From Sarcocystis neurona (lineage: Eukaryota; Apicomplexa; Conoidasida; Eucoccidiorida; Sarcocystidae): a stretch of DNA of 64,000 nucleotides. A program made the position numbers and the translations under genes. The DNA lies in contig KL647291.1 of assembly GCA_000727475.1 (NCBI GenBank), forward strand, positions 4,883,730 to 4,947,729, given 5' to 3'. Of this stretch, positions 45,907-58,200 are shown piece by piece; within the stretch, counting starts at the first letter, position 1, and the number at the start of each line of letters is the position of its first letter. A model generated the notes under the pieces. The model did not search any database. It was not told the DNA's origin and saw only the letters and a program-made list of their open reading frames with translations.

Positions 45907-48900
45907 ATGGATGCGGGAGAGGACAGCAACCTCACTGCTGCTGAAGAAGAGCGAGAAGACCTGATTGATGATTTGCACTACGCAGCGCGCTGCGGAGAGC
46001 TGCAGGAGGTGAAAGAAGCCCTTGCCGCCCTCGAAAAATTCCACCAGCTTTCCACACCCCGCACGTGTTGCTGCTGCAGCAGCTGCAGCAGCCGCTTTGC
46101 TCATGTGAGGCTCAGCTCTGGCCAAATCCGATGCAGCAACAGTAACAACAGCAATGGGCGCAGCGGCGGTAGTGCCAGCGGTGGCGCGACCGATAGCAGC
46201 AGCAGCAGCAACGCTGGAAGGAGCGATGGCGGCAACTGCAGCGGCAGCAGAGATAGTAGCACCAGCGCGTGCGACGACAGCAAGAAGAGCAGCGCGGCGA
46301 CCAACAACAGCGGGGGACAATATCAAAGCGTCTGCAATGGCGCTCATAGCAGCGGGCCGGCCACGTCACAGCGGCAGCCGTTAGGCTGCACGTGCTGCTG
46401 CTGCTCGCCTGTTAACGCACGAGAGAGTCGCGGAGGACTAACTGCCCTCCACATGGCAGCAGCAAATGGCCACACTGCCGTGGCGGAATATCTCATCTCC
46501 TCTGGTAGGGAGACTCCGTATATGTACATACGCAGATATATGTATATATATGTATATATATATATATATGTGTACATGTGCAGGTGCACTCTTGAGTATA
46601 GTACAACTGCGCACATAGGCACAGCAGGTCCGTACTCACGCGCACATACATCCAGACGTTAGTTCACGCTTGTCTCCCTCTGTGTGTGTGTGTGTGTGCG
46701 TGCGCGCGCATGCATATACGTATGTATGTATGCGCGTATACACACAACAAAATACGTGTAGGTGTACATATGTGTATCCCTGTACGTCCGTGGGTGGATG
46801 TGTGCGTCTGCATGTATACGTAGATACATGTAACACCCTGTACCACCAGCTGCTGCTCTTCGTGTCGAGACTGATGCTTCTGCTGAAGTTCTCGTATAGG
46901 CATGAGTGTCCCAGCGTCGGCAATTTCTCTCTGGCTGGCGCTGCTGTGGAAGCGACTGCAGCAGCAGCAGTAAGACGCACGTGCGGTTTTGCGTGCTGCG
47001 TTTGTCGACCTCCAGGGGCGCAGCATCTGGCGAATAACAGCGGTAACACACCGCTGCACTGGGCAGTCACAAACAAACACGTGGCGATGGTGAAGCTCCT
47101 GCTCGGTAGCAGCAGCGCGGCTCCCTCACCTCCTCCTGCTGCTGCCGTCTCTGCGCCTGCTACGGTGTCGACGCCTCATGCCGTAGCACCTGCGTCTGCT
47201 GCTGTAGCCGCTTCCTGTGGCGCTCCTGTTGTATCAGCTGCGCCCGAGGCTGGTACGCCACGTGCTGCTCCTTCCTCTGCGGGCCGGAGGAGGTCTGCTG
47301 CAGCGGCTGGTGTTGAAAACGAAGAGGAGGACGGCGGTTTGCGGCTGGAGCAACTCGAAGGAGACCCGTTCAGCGGTGCGTTTGTTATCGATGTGCTGCA
47401 GCGCAACAGTGTGGGACGCAGCGCGTTGTCCGAGGGATTTGACAGCGGAGACGCAGAGATTCTGCAGCTGCTGTTGGAACACCCGTCGGCGCAGCAGCTC
47501 GAGGAAGCATACGCCCCCATGTTTCAAGCAAAGCGCCGCAAGCCGATGTCGCGTGACGCTGCAGTAGGTCAGGACAACGGGAGCAGCTGCTGCAGCAGGA
47601 GCAGTGGTAGCAGCAGCAGCAAGAAGAGAAGCGGCACCAGCAGCAAGAAAACGAACAGCAGCAGCATTGGCAACAGCAGCACCAGTAGCAGGACGGTTGT
47701 AGAGTCGGGGTCGACAAGCGCAGGGTCCCCTAGTAGCAGCGATGGATGTTGGGATGCATCTCCTGTTTCGTCTGCTGACAAAGACAAAGCAGGCTGTGCT
47801 GCTGCTGCTGCGTCGGCGTCTTTTCTAGCTGCTCCACCTGCGTCTTCTAGAGACGGGGCACGCAGCGCGAGCGAGCGCAGAAGCAAAGGCAGCCACAGCA
47901 GCGGGGAGCGCAGCAGCCGCAGCAGCAGCAGGGAGCACAGCAGCGGCGGCAGCGGGAGTGGGGGCCCCAGCAGCAGCACGAGGGAGGAGAACCTGTGCAG
48001 CTGCGCAGCAGAAAGTCACGTCGTGCAGAGCGTAGTCCACGAGCTCCGGTTGGGTTGCAGCGAGACTTCGTCTGTGGTCGACGCGTCGCAGCAGCAGCAA
48101 GAGCACGAGGAGAAGCGGGCATGTGGGGAGGGCCTCTCACCTCTGTGTGTCTGTGGCGACGACTTTGACGCAGCAGCAGAGAGCAGAAGGCAAAGCAGCC
48201 ACAGCAGCAGCGAACACAGTGGCAGTCGCAGCAGCCACCTTTGCCCTGTCAGTGGCAACAACTGCAGCAGCAGCGACACGGGCGGAAACTGCAGCAGCCG
48301 CTCCGGAAGAAAATCTGTCTTTGTGAGGGAGGTGGGACTCTCGTGGATCGGCGACCCGTTCGAAGGCGAGGCTGCTGCTGGAGACACGACAGGGGTGCAC
48401 CTTTGGACGGCAGCAGTTGTCGGGGCGCAGTGGATGACCCGTCTCGCCCGCAGAGTAAGGCTGCAGCAACCCGCAGCAGTAGGAAGAAACCGAGCATCGT
48501 CTCAGCACTTGGGTCTGCTTCTCCGTCTCAAGTAGAGAGCTTCCCCCCTGCGCGTCCGTGTCTGGACGCATTTGCGTGTCTCTTGCCGGCGACAAGCTCT
48601 TCCACAAGCGGGGCGCTGTGCGCACCGGCACAAGCGTAAACAAGCAGGTGTCACGTACGCAGGCAGTCGTACATATGCGTCTGTGCCTATGCGTCTCCTG
48701 AGCTTGTGCCCCTCTATACCCCTATATATGTATATGTGGAACACGTCTTTGTGTCTCTCCCGGCGTCTCTCTCTATGTACGTACACGCATGTGTGGAGCA
48801 CGTGTCGGTGTCGCCGTCGACCTGCAACAATATACGCATGTGTATATCTAGGTGGAGCACATGTAGGTGTTTCTCGCCACCTACACATGTAGGCGTGTAT

Positions 48901-51900
48901 GTGTATGTGGGGTGCTACTTCATACTTTTCTACTTGGAGATGTACTCAGCAGATCCACATGGACGAGGTGCAGGGGCTTGTACTTCCCCGGGGCGGTACG
49001 TCTAACGGCTGCTTTCCCCGTGCGAGTGAGTGCGTTGCCGTGTGGCCGTGAAGGCAGAGAAAGCCGGGACGGCTCTCGCTGTATCCTTTCACTCTCGCCT
49101 GGGAAGCTGCTGCAGCTTCTGAGGGCGCCACGTATATCTCAGTCGGCTGGCACGTGTTCAGACATCAACGCATGCGCATAGTTATGAGTCTTCGTTGTAA
49201 CGGTCTCGCTCTCTCCACGCATCTCTGTATACGTATACTGTATATATGCACAGAAGATATGTGGGAGAACACGCATGCGTGTAAGCCCTCAGGTGTACGT
49301 CTACGCATATTTGCTCGGGAATGCATGCGAGACGGAATGCATCAACGTCCTGCCTATACAGTACGTACGCCGGGACAACTGGTGTGTGTGTGTGTGTGTG
49401 TGACGCTTCGGAGTATCGCAGAGCTCGTGAGTAGTAGATTCTGCGTGCGGCGTAGCTGTCTGCATGCGACTGCTTCGCTGCCTGCATCGCTGCATGCACG
49501 TTCCTCTGCATATGAGTCCAAGCGCGCAATGAGTGCGTTCGTGTGGCTGCCCAGGGAGAATTTGCGAACAAAAGCGTGCTGGAGGTGGGCGCGGGCTGCG
49601 GCTTGGTGGGAATGACTGCTGCACTTTTCTCTGAAGCACCGCTGAAGAAGCTGTTTTTGACGGATGTCTTTCCGCATGCGCTCGAGAATCTGAAAGTTGG
49701 CCTGCGTCTCAACAATCTGCTTACCAGCAAGACCGTCTGCAGCAGCAACGCGAGCACGAACAATAGCAGCAGCAGTGCCAGAAGCATCGGCAGCAGCAGC
49801 ACGAGCGTGAAGAGCAGTGCGGATGGCAGCAGAATCGACAGGTGCACTAACAGGGACGACAGCGGGAGGGACAACAACAATCGCAACAACACCAGCATCC
49901 AGATTCACGGTGACTGCGAAGCTCCCGGCAACTGCAACAACAGATGCGACAGCAGCAGCAGCAGTGGGGCGCCATTGGAAGCAGTTGTAACTGCATTCGA
50001 CTGGGATGCACATCCTTCGTCTTGGCCAGAGGTAGGCAGGTCGATTTAAGATGGCGGGTACTCTTCGAACTGCGTGTACCAGGCCTCCGCCACCACCAGC
50101 AGCAGCAGAAGCGGCTCAGAACCAGCAGCAGAGTCACAAGCAGCATAATCACCGACAGCGCCTTACAGCGCAGCGCCGCGACGCAGCAGCAGTGGTGGAG
50201 GCGTGAACAGGACACACGCTTGCGGCTGTGCATATTAACAGAGAAATGTTCTGCAGCGAAAGGGCACTTCTTGCGACCACTGTTCGGTTCGACATGCGAA
50301 AGAAGTGAGGAGGCGGCACTGTCATTGCTCCCGTAGCAGCTGCAGGAGCAGAGGACTTTTCCCTGCAGGATCTCTTGCTGTCCTTGCAGTTTGCAGTTGC
50401 TGCTGTTGCACTAGAAGAGGAAGGGGAGCCGTCGGTCTGCTGGTGGTGCGGACAGCGCTGTTTGCTTTGGCCTGCCTCTCGCTGCTTTGTGGTGAGCCGG
50501 CGGCGTGACGGGCTGTCGCTGCACAGGTGCTGCGGTGGAATCTGTTGCTGCTGGGAGGCTGGCGTGCTTGCTGCGTTTTGCTGTGAAGTAGGTGGCGCTG
50601 TCGGCATTGCTGCTGCGGTGTGTTGCTGCGACTGTCGGTGTTGTCCCTGCTGTCAGTCTCACTGCTGCGGTACGTGGTGCTGCTAATGCCGTACGTGCCG
50701 CTGCTGCTGTTGCCCGGACTGTGCCTGAGCTCTGCGTTCATTCGCGCAGCTGCTGCCGCCGGCGACTTTGCTGGTTTTACGGTGACAGTTGCTGACTTCC
50801 TTGCTGCGGTCGAGGGCGCAGCGGTGGAGCAGGTCTTCGGCAATGCTCTTCGTCTACTTGCTTCGCGTGCTATTGGTGGTGCTCTTGTGACGCTGCTTTG
50901 GCGTCTCTTCAGGGCTGGCATGGCGGCTGGGACGTTGTCGTGGGAAGCGATCTGGTGTATGAACACCGCACAGTGCAGCCGTTGGCTGCGGCAGTCGCGC
51001 AGCTTCTGCGGAAACCGTCGGGCGTTTTTTACTACGTGCACCGCCTTGAGAGACAAGGAGCCGGCTCTTTCGTAGACGCGTAAGCTGTAGGCCTGTGGCG
51101 TAGTGTCGTCTGTTGCTTTGGCTGCGGCAGCTCCATTAATAACTAAGCTGCGACAGCAGGACCTGCTCCATTCCGCGTTGTCTGCTGGTGCCTCTGCGTG
51201 TATCTGCGAAGCGCGGGAGGCCCAACTGTAGAAGGTGTTGGAACTGGAGAGGCATAGGGGGCTTCCGTTGAGTTTCTCTCACTTTTATTCTCGACAAGGG
51301 GGTGCGCGGACAGAATCTACCTGTAGACACTTGTGTGCGGACTGCCGTATCCATATACGTACATGTATACATACATATCTGTGGTACTATGTATAAGTAG
51401 ATATGCACATATATACATGTACGCACATGTGTATATACATGTGGATATGTATAACTGTATATGAGTTTTGTGAAGGTGCGTCTCAGGTGGTTTCAGTTGC
51501 TGAGACTGCACGAACACACGTGTGTCACTGGCTGCCGTCGTTTTGGAGGTGCCTGCGCTTTTTGCGCTTCTTTTGTTAATGTCTGCAACATTTTGGGTCC
51601 GTTACTTGTCGGCTGCGGCTGTTGCAACTTCGACGGTAGAAGGACTGCTTCTGGCGCTGCTGCTGCGCTGGCTGGCCGGTGCTGTCGCTGCGGTCGTGTC
51701 GTCGGACACGGCCGCTGGTGCTGCATCCGCAGCGTTTCGAAGAGGCGCAGCTGGTGCCGTTTCTGTCGCTGCAGCTGTAGGAATCGGTAACGTGTGCCTC
51801 TTGGGGTTGTCTGGAAAACTTTGGTCTCAGGCGGCTGCTCTACTTTCTGCGGTTCCTGCTTCGGCTTCTCCTGTGTGTGCCCTAGATTGCGCCGTAACGG

Positions 51901-53137
51901 CCTCTCGTGCGACGTGGAGAAGGCGCCAGATGAATTTTTCGTGAATCCCTTCGCATACAAGCGAGAGGTGGGCTTCTTCGGTTTTCCCTTTGTTCGCAGT
52001 CAGACACCCATATATATATATGTATACGTATATATGCGTATACCTAGGAGCGTCTCTGGACGCGCCGCTAACGTGCCCCAGGAATGTGAGAAACGTGTGC
52101 TGGATGAACACACGTATAGAGGGAAAACAACACACAGATAGGCATGATGTAGGCTACACAGCTAGCAGACGAACACAGGCATATCTCTTATGTATACGTG
52201 TATATATATACATATATGTATGTTTCTGTAGCGTGCAGTAAGTGTATTTTAAACTGTTGTTTGTCCTTATTTAGATGGGGTCGCACGAGTGCACTTTTTC
52301 CGCGCCTGCCTGCGTGCTTAACTGCATTTCTCTTGTTCAACGGTGTGCCCATACGACCTACTCTGTGTGGTCTGGTGCCACTGCCCCGTTAATGTTGAGG
52401 CCTATCTCACCGCGTAGTAGGGCTGCAGCGGACGTGCAGCATGTACCCGTTTTCCTGTATGCGTGTCCCTTATACCGTATACAGGCAGGCTAACGTGCCG
52501 TAGAGGTGTGGGAGTAGTAGTTGAATAGAGCTTGGTGTCTCCGCGTGCGTACCTTCGAGGCGGGTATAGGCATCAACCGCGTGCGCAGTCAGGTAACGCC
52601 GTCTATGTACGTCTATACGTGTAGCAAAAGACGAGGCCGGGTATTCCTGTAGAACTCTGCACTTAGGTGGTTGTGTATGCGGTTGTATCTTTGCGGGTCT
52701 GCGGGTTTGCGTGTGTTCGCTCAGGCACAGCTGCAATATTTATCTTCGTAGGTGACGCATATATACATATGCAAACGCTTGTATGTGTTCACTGTATGTA
52801 TATGTGTCTATATAAATAAAGGTTACGTACACGTAGATAAGGAGAGGTGGACAACTGTATTTTTTTTTTGACACGGGCGCTTGCCCTACGTGCACTTTGA
52901 GATGAGACTTCCCTCAATGTATACAGGTGAGGGGAACTGGGTGAGTGGTCACCTTTGTGTACGTGTGCGCATTACGTGTATCTAAATATGAGGCTGTATT
53001 CAGTATGTGAGTACTAGTGGGCTGTACTCTCTGTGAGGATCAACCTATGCTGCTGGTTTCAGGACGACGCAGAGCTCTGCCTGCCAGAGCTGAGACACCG
53101 AGACTTCGAGTTGGTGCGGTGCTGCTGGCATCAGTGA
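45907..53137 (+). CDS. Ankyrin-repeat protein-lysine methyltransferase (methyltransferase family 16, METTL21-like)
   Basis: S-adenosylmethionine-dependent methyltransferase, probably of a protein lysine. Exons: 45907-46504, 47016-48454, 49555-50031, 50913-51079, 51886-51967, 53063-53137; the sum is 2838 nt, 945 aa plus stop, all phases agreeing. Residues ~20-200 hold ankyrin motifs (DDLHYAARCGELQEVKEAL, GLTALHMAAANGHTAVAEYL); after the first intron follows NNSGNTPLHWAVTNKHVAMV and then DVLQRNSVGRSALSEGF. A Ser-rich region of about 230 residues separates this from the catalytic part: SWIGDPFEGE, GVHLWTAAVVGAQWM, motif I VLEVGAGCGLVGM, post-I LTDVFPHALENLKV, VVTAFDWDAHPSSWPE, DVVVGSDLVYE and the terminal PDEFFVNPFAYK and LCLPELRHRDFELVRC. 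A Ser/Asn-rich insert of about 75 residues sits inside the Rossmann fold after post-I. The substrate cannot be read from the sequence. Confidence 0.9.
46679..46700. repeat. (TG)n microsatellite in intron 1
   Basis: A TGTGTG run followed by CGTGCGCGCGCA within intron 1 (46505-47015) of the ankyrin methyltransferase. Confidence 0.85.
48725..48890. repeat. Degenerate repeat of about 60 bp, roughly three copies, in intron 2
   Basis: Three spaced copies of TGTGGAACACGT / TGTGGAGCACGT / GGTGGAGCACAT, each followed by GTGT and a pyrimidine-rich stretch, lie at roughly 48735, 48791 and 48852 inside intron 2 (48455-49554) of the methyltransferase gene. Confidence 0.55.
49381..49402. repeat. (TG)n microsatellite in intron 2
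   Basis: GTGTGTGTGTGTGTGTGTGTG run within the second intron of the methyltransferase gene. Confidence 0.85.
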
Positions 53138-53324
53138 AGCTTCTTTCCACACTGCTACGCAGCGCTGCGGCATCCCAAGCTTGTTTGTGCGACTGCCGCA
53201 GGATGCTCCGTACGGGACACGTACATTTGTTGTTATATTCTGATGCGAGCGTAACGTCTTCCACACCGGGACTTTAAGTCAATTTGCATACGGATTTCCG
53301 TGCTGATGCCATAGAGCTTCGTGC

Positions 53325-53346
53325 CAATAACATATATATATATATG
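53325..53346. repeat. (AT)n microsatellite
   Basis: CATATATATATATATGCAT in the spacer between the methyltransferase stop codon and the next plus-strand exon. Confidence 0.8.
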
Positions 53347-53463
53347 CATAGATATAAAGTATCATTCTCTTGTGTGTACGTTTGCAAACTGCTTCTATTT
53401 GTGTGCCAATATGTCTAACATACATACCGTTGTATTTGTATATTCGTGCGTGTCTAGTGCTAG

Positions 53464-55267
53464 GTCCTTGAAACTGACAATCAACTGTCTGTGCTGAATC
53501 AAGAGAGCGCTATTGCTCTGTTAGAACACGGTGAGTTTCTCCTTAGCGAGTGTGTTTATGCGCTGCATATTGAGAAGTACGCAGTAAGTTTCCTGCAGCG
53601 CAGAGCTTGGAAAAGGTAGGTAAGGTGGCAGATGTATGCCTCCCCTTTCATTGCAAGTGAGCAGACGGTGAGGCAGCCAGGAGTTCGTTGTTCCGGTTGT
53701 GATGAACGCTTATCCGCAGGCAACACGGAAGTGTTACTTCCGGATAGTGTGTGCCGGTCAGGTGAGTACCACGCAGGGGATTCTCACATTATTCTCCTTC
53801 ATTCGTGTCCGCGCCAGGCGCCGTAGTTTCTCACCGTACTTCACACGTAGAGGAGCGGGCGATATATCTACGTACACACGCGTATACGTGGAGACGACTA
53901 CCGCATGTATATAGATACGTATACACATCCATGTATTTGTGCAGGTATGATTCGGAAAATGCTGACGACGAGCACCTAAATTTCCTTCGTGAAGACGTCT
54001 GCAGTCCCGGCTCCACGCCCCCATGTAGGGGAGTCCTACACCACTAAAATGTTGGGACAGTCCCTGGCTCGACTACACTTATCAAAATTTGAGTGTATGC
54101 GTATAAGTCTGCCTCCGTAGACGTAGAGCAGTTTGCTGCTAGGGCTCACTTTCCCCAGTTCCGTTTATCTTCCCAGGAGGTGACCAGTTGATAGCGAGGC
54201 TTCTGCGGAGGAGAAGGAGACGTTGGCCGTAACGGCAGTAAATCTGCAGAGCCGATATGGCGGTTGTCGACTAACAGAAAAGCGATCCTAAAGTTGGCAC
54301 AAGGCTGAACGGAGACTAATTCAATCACTAGTACAGCTACGTACTGCCGCCGATTCGTGACGCACTTACACTGCGGCGGAAACGGAGGCGGCACAGTTCT
54401 TCAGTATACGTAGATGAAGATGTTTTGCTAGTGAAGAAGTACCGCGATTGGAAGAAAAAAGCCTGTATTCAGTATCCCTGTCAGCAGGCCGATCGATGAA
54501 TTTAGCAGCTGCAGCTGCTGCAAGAACTACACCAGTGTAGTACCACCAACAGCTTCCGGCTTTTGCCTGTCACATTGCTACACGCTACTGACTAGGCTTC
54601 GTTGCATTCCCTGCGGCAGCTGGTGCTGCTGCTGCTGCAAATGCTGCGATTGTTGTCGGTAAACCACGAAGAATAGCGTGTGAATGTGGATCAGTCACTT
54701 TATGCCTCGAACGAATTGACGTGGTCTGCTAAGACCGATGGAGTGAGGACGCTAAAGAGGATTTTATAGCTTTCCAGGAGTGCTAGTGCAGTTGTAACAT
54801 AGTCAAGCGGATCACCCAAGGCTGTGAAATGCAAGTGTGGGAATCAGTGGAAGAATTCTCAGCACCACCCGGGAAATGTGCCGCAGATAGCATCATCAGC
54901 GAAAGCCTTCCTGAAAGAGCAGCAACAGTAGCTGCGCGGATATGCGTCTTCAGCAGTGTCAGCCGGAAGAGAAGCGCAGGTGGCACTGGCCACTAGCAAG
55001 GAAGGCATCAAAGTGAGCAGGCACCACAGCGACAAACAAATGAAAGCCCAACCGAGGCCTCCCCACGCTCTGTCTTCGTGCAACACGCACTGCGTCAGTC
55101 ACAGTAGACGACACAACGTGCGTACGAGCTTGCGGACATTAAAGAGGTCGGCGTACGATGAAGGGACGGGCACAAAAACACCCGAGCAGTCGCAGAGGCC
55201 TATTCGAAACAGAGAAATCCGAGAGTATATGGCTGCTGCGAGTGCTGCGGCTTCGTCCAAAAACTAG
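53464..55267 (+). CDS. Unrecognised plus-strand gene, partly resolved
   Basis: A clear exon spans 53464-53583 (acceptor TGCTAG, donor GTAAGT): ETDNQLSVLNQESAIALLEH, then GEFLLSECVYALHIEKYA. The next exon, about 53632-53760, ends at GGTCAG|GTGAGT; its frame is either MYASPFIASEQTVRQPG or one containing VVMNAYPQATRKCYFRI. A further stretch at 53945-54047 contains DSENADDEHLNFLREDV. Near 54174 a pyrimidine-rich acceptor (CGTTTATCTTCCCAG) precedes basic sequence. The last open stretch ends in a stop at 55267 (contains KTPEQSQRPIRNREIREYMA). A minus frame at 54394-54146 is a rival. No function assigned; the 5' end is unknown and could lie within 53.14-53.46 kb. Confidence 0.35.
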
Positions 55268-58200
55268 TACCTCCCACCCCTTGACGTGACTGCTGCTGCT
55301 GCGCTGCTGCATATGTAGTGTCTGCCTCCGTCGCGAACGCGCAAATGTAGCGCGTCGGGTGAAAGGCGACGGCAGAGACAGCAGCTGGAGTCGCACACTG
55401 CAGGTAGATCTCACATGGATCCGTGCCTGCGATTGTTAAAAATGTTTCTGGTTTCTCTTCGCTGCTGCTCTCATTGCTGCTGCCGCGGTAGCTGCCGCCG
55501 TCTCCACCGGAGCCCCTGTAACATCAACGATATATAAAACAGACATATATATATATATATATGCATGCGAGACAATTAGTGCCTCAGTAAACATGGTGGG
55601 AGAGAGGCCCACCGCCAGGTGGATCCGTGTGCACATACAACAACCAGCGCACTTTTTTTTCAAGCCGTGAGCTGTACACACGTATGTGGTGGGACGGGCA
55701 CACAAGAAGACTTGCTCGATAACCACGTGCGGCACGGGGGTTCACAACATCTATGTGCAGTTGCCACTAGCAACGTATGCGTAGAGGTGTGCCCCGTTCC
55801 CCTGATAGACGTAAAACTATTTTTCTAGATCTGGTAAGCGAGAAGCAGCAACTGCGACACCTGTCCCGTGTCGCTCCCTCGTGTCGCTGCGCAGCAAGCC
55901 GCGTTAAAACGCGTGCAGCTCAAGACGCACGAAGGCTGAATCCCTGCCCTTTAAAAACGTGTCTATATGTACACGCGTGTATGCACACGCTCCTATACAT
56001 ATGTGTACAGAGAGGGTCGGGTACATATACATACATTGGTATACATGTGTATGGGCAGTATTTCTGTCATGTACCCGTAGAGCGTGTTGCACGTGAAAGA
56101 GAACCGTCTTCACATCTGTAACAATGTGATACGGTAGGCCTGGGGTTGTCGAGAATACCTGCCCTCCCACACGCGCGGACGAAACACACGGCTGTGCGCG
56201 TATACGCGTGCAGGCGGCTACCGGCATCGTAAAAGACGTACGGCGTTGCACACGATAGATTCGTCGGCACGGCTGTCTCATATACGTACACACGTCTACG
56301 CGTCTATGTGGCCGTGTATACACATGTCTACAGCTATGGATACGCAGACTTACTTCTCGGTGTAGTCTCTACCACACGGACTTACATATATCGGATCTGC
56401 GTACCTGATTGCTACTGCCCTGGGCGTTACGTTCACGTTTCATTCTCGGCCCCCGCCTGAACACCTACTCTCACTACTTGTGGCTTCTAGTGTGTGTACA
56501 GCATCACGGGGTGCAGCACTCTCGCGGATACCCCCCCAAACGCCGCACTGCAGCTCCCCACATGCACCTACAGAGGCGCGGTGACACAGACGTGCTCTCA
56601 AGCGTACACGTTTCCTGCTGCGAGGACATATACATACATGCACACACGCAGACGCCACCACCTGAAAAGGACGCACGTGTGCCTCCTCGATCTCCGTCTA
56701 TCGATAAACGTAGAGACACGTACGTGCACGCTCTCCCACCTCCCCACCGGCACACATGCGCGTATACATTTGAATATACACGTCCAACGTATACGTGTTT
56801 GTGCAGGTGTGCGTGCAAAGACGCATGTAACCACTCACGCATGTACACACGTATATACGTGTACGCACACAGCCCTACGCACATACACACGCATACACAC
56901 ACACACACGCACATAGCCAGGCACCGATGTATACGTAAGCTCACACCGTCATACACAAATACATTTATTCTACACTTCTGTCCAGAGAAGTATACGCACG
57001 CATCCTCAGACCTACACACCTCCGCTTGCCCTGCGCGTGCTTTGACAGCAGCCGATACACAGCCACATACACACAGAACCACAGCCAGTGGTCAAGACCC
57101 CACACACCGTATTGAGCACGGAGTTAATCTCTCGAGCCCAGGACAGTGCACACTGAAGAAAGCAAACAGATGGATGGGAGATAAAAACAGACTCAGCCAC
57201 ATGCCTGGGAGTGTGTTTTTTCCAAGGAAGCATTACGTCACTTACGCCCCCCTTCGCAGCTACTCGTCAATGATAACAACTCCTTGCTGCCACTTACCTT
57301 CCAGGGGCACCCACTGCGAGGCTGCTGGCAGCAGTAGCATCTCTGCATCCCCAGGCGAGGAACTGGCCGTCGAAGGAGAAGCTGAGAGCTTGTAAGCCTC
57401 CTTCTGTGCGTCCGATTTCTCCGACGACCTCCATCGATTCGGCGTCCAGCAGCAGCACACAGCGCTCGCTGCTGCTTCCCCCTGTGGCAACGAACCGCCC
57501 TGCGGGGTCTGCGGCGCAGCAGGTCACGCCTCCCTGGTGCAGTGGCAGCGATAGGGAGAGCGGTTCTGGAGCCGTCGCCGCGGCAGCAGTGGCAGCTGCT
57601 CCGGCAGAGGTAGACGATTTATCGGCGTTCAGCAGGGGGTCCGTGGAGGAGGCAGCGTCAAACGGGAGTATCAACAGACTGCCGTTGTCTTGAGCAAGAA
57701 GCAAAAATTCGCCGGACGGATGAAAAGTGCATGCATTGACAATGCCTTCAAGTTGGTGTACGTACGCCGGAGAAGAAGGCGTCCGGGGGCTGGCAGCACT
57801 GCTGCTGCTATGTGGAGAAGAGGTTCTGGAGGCTGCTGTCCCCGGCGTGGTAGGACCCCCAGGAGACGAAGCACTGCTGCGTTTGAAGCTCGCAGAAGAT
57901 GACCCTCCAGCATCCGGCAAAGAAGCAAACGACGCAGCAGATCCACCGTCTGCTGATCGTGATGCAGTAGCTCCAGCTAATCTTCCCACTGCGCCACCCG
58001 GGGTGCCTGCAAACGGAGTCTTCGGGCGCGCACCTGCGCTGTTGCTGCCGTTGTCGTGCGAGGAAACAGCAGAGCCGCTGCCAGCTTCTGCTGCCACGCC
58101 AGTGCGCTTGGACGTACTGCTCGAAGAAGTGCTGCTCTTGCCCGCAGCAGCAGCAGTAGCAGCCGTAGAAGTGCCAGAAAAAGAAGCGGCACCAGCACGC

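Noticed and set aside
45364..46347. 327-codon minus-strand frame rich in Ala, Leu and Cys
   Set aside because: Antisense shadow of the first exon of the ankyrin methyltransferase, whose coding sense is proven by ankyrin motifs.
56409..57395. 328-codon plus-strand frame
   Set aside because: It is mostly AC/CACG microsatellite sequence read as Thr/His/Tyr and lies within intron 3 of the WD40 gene and antisense to its exon 3.
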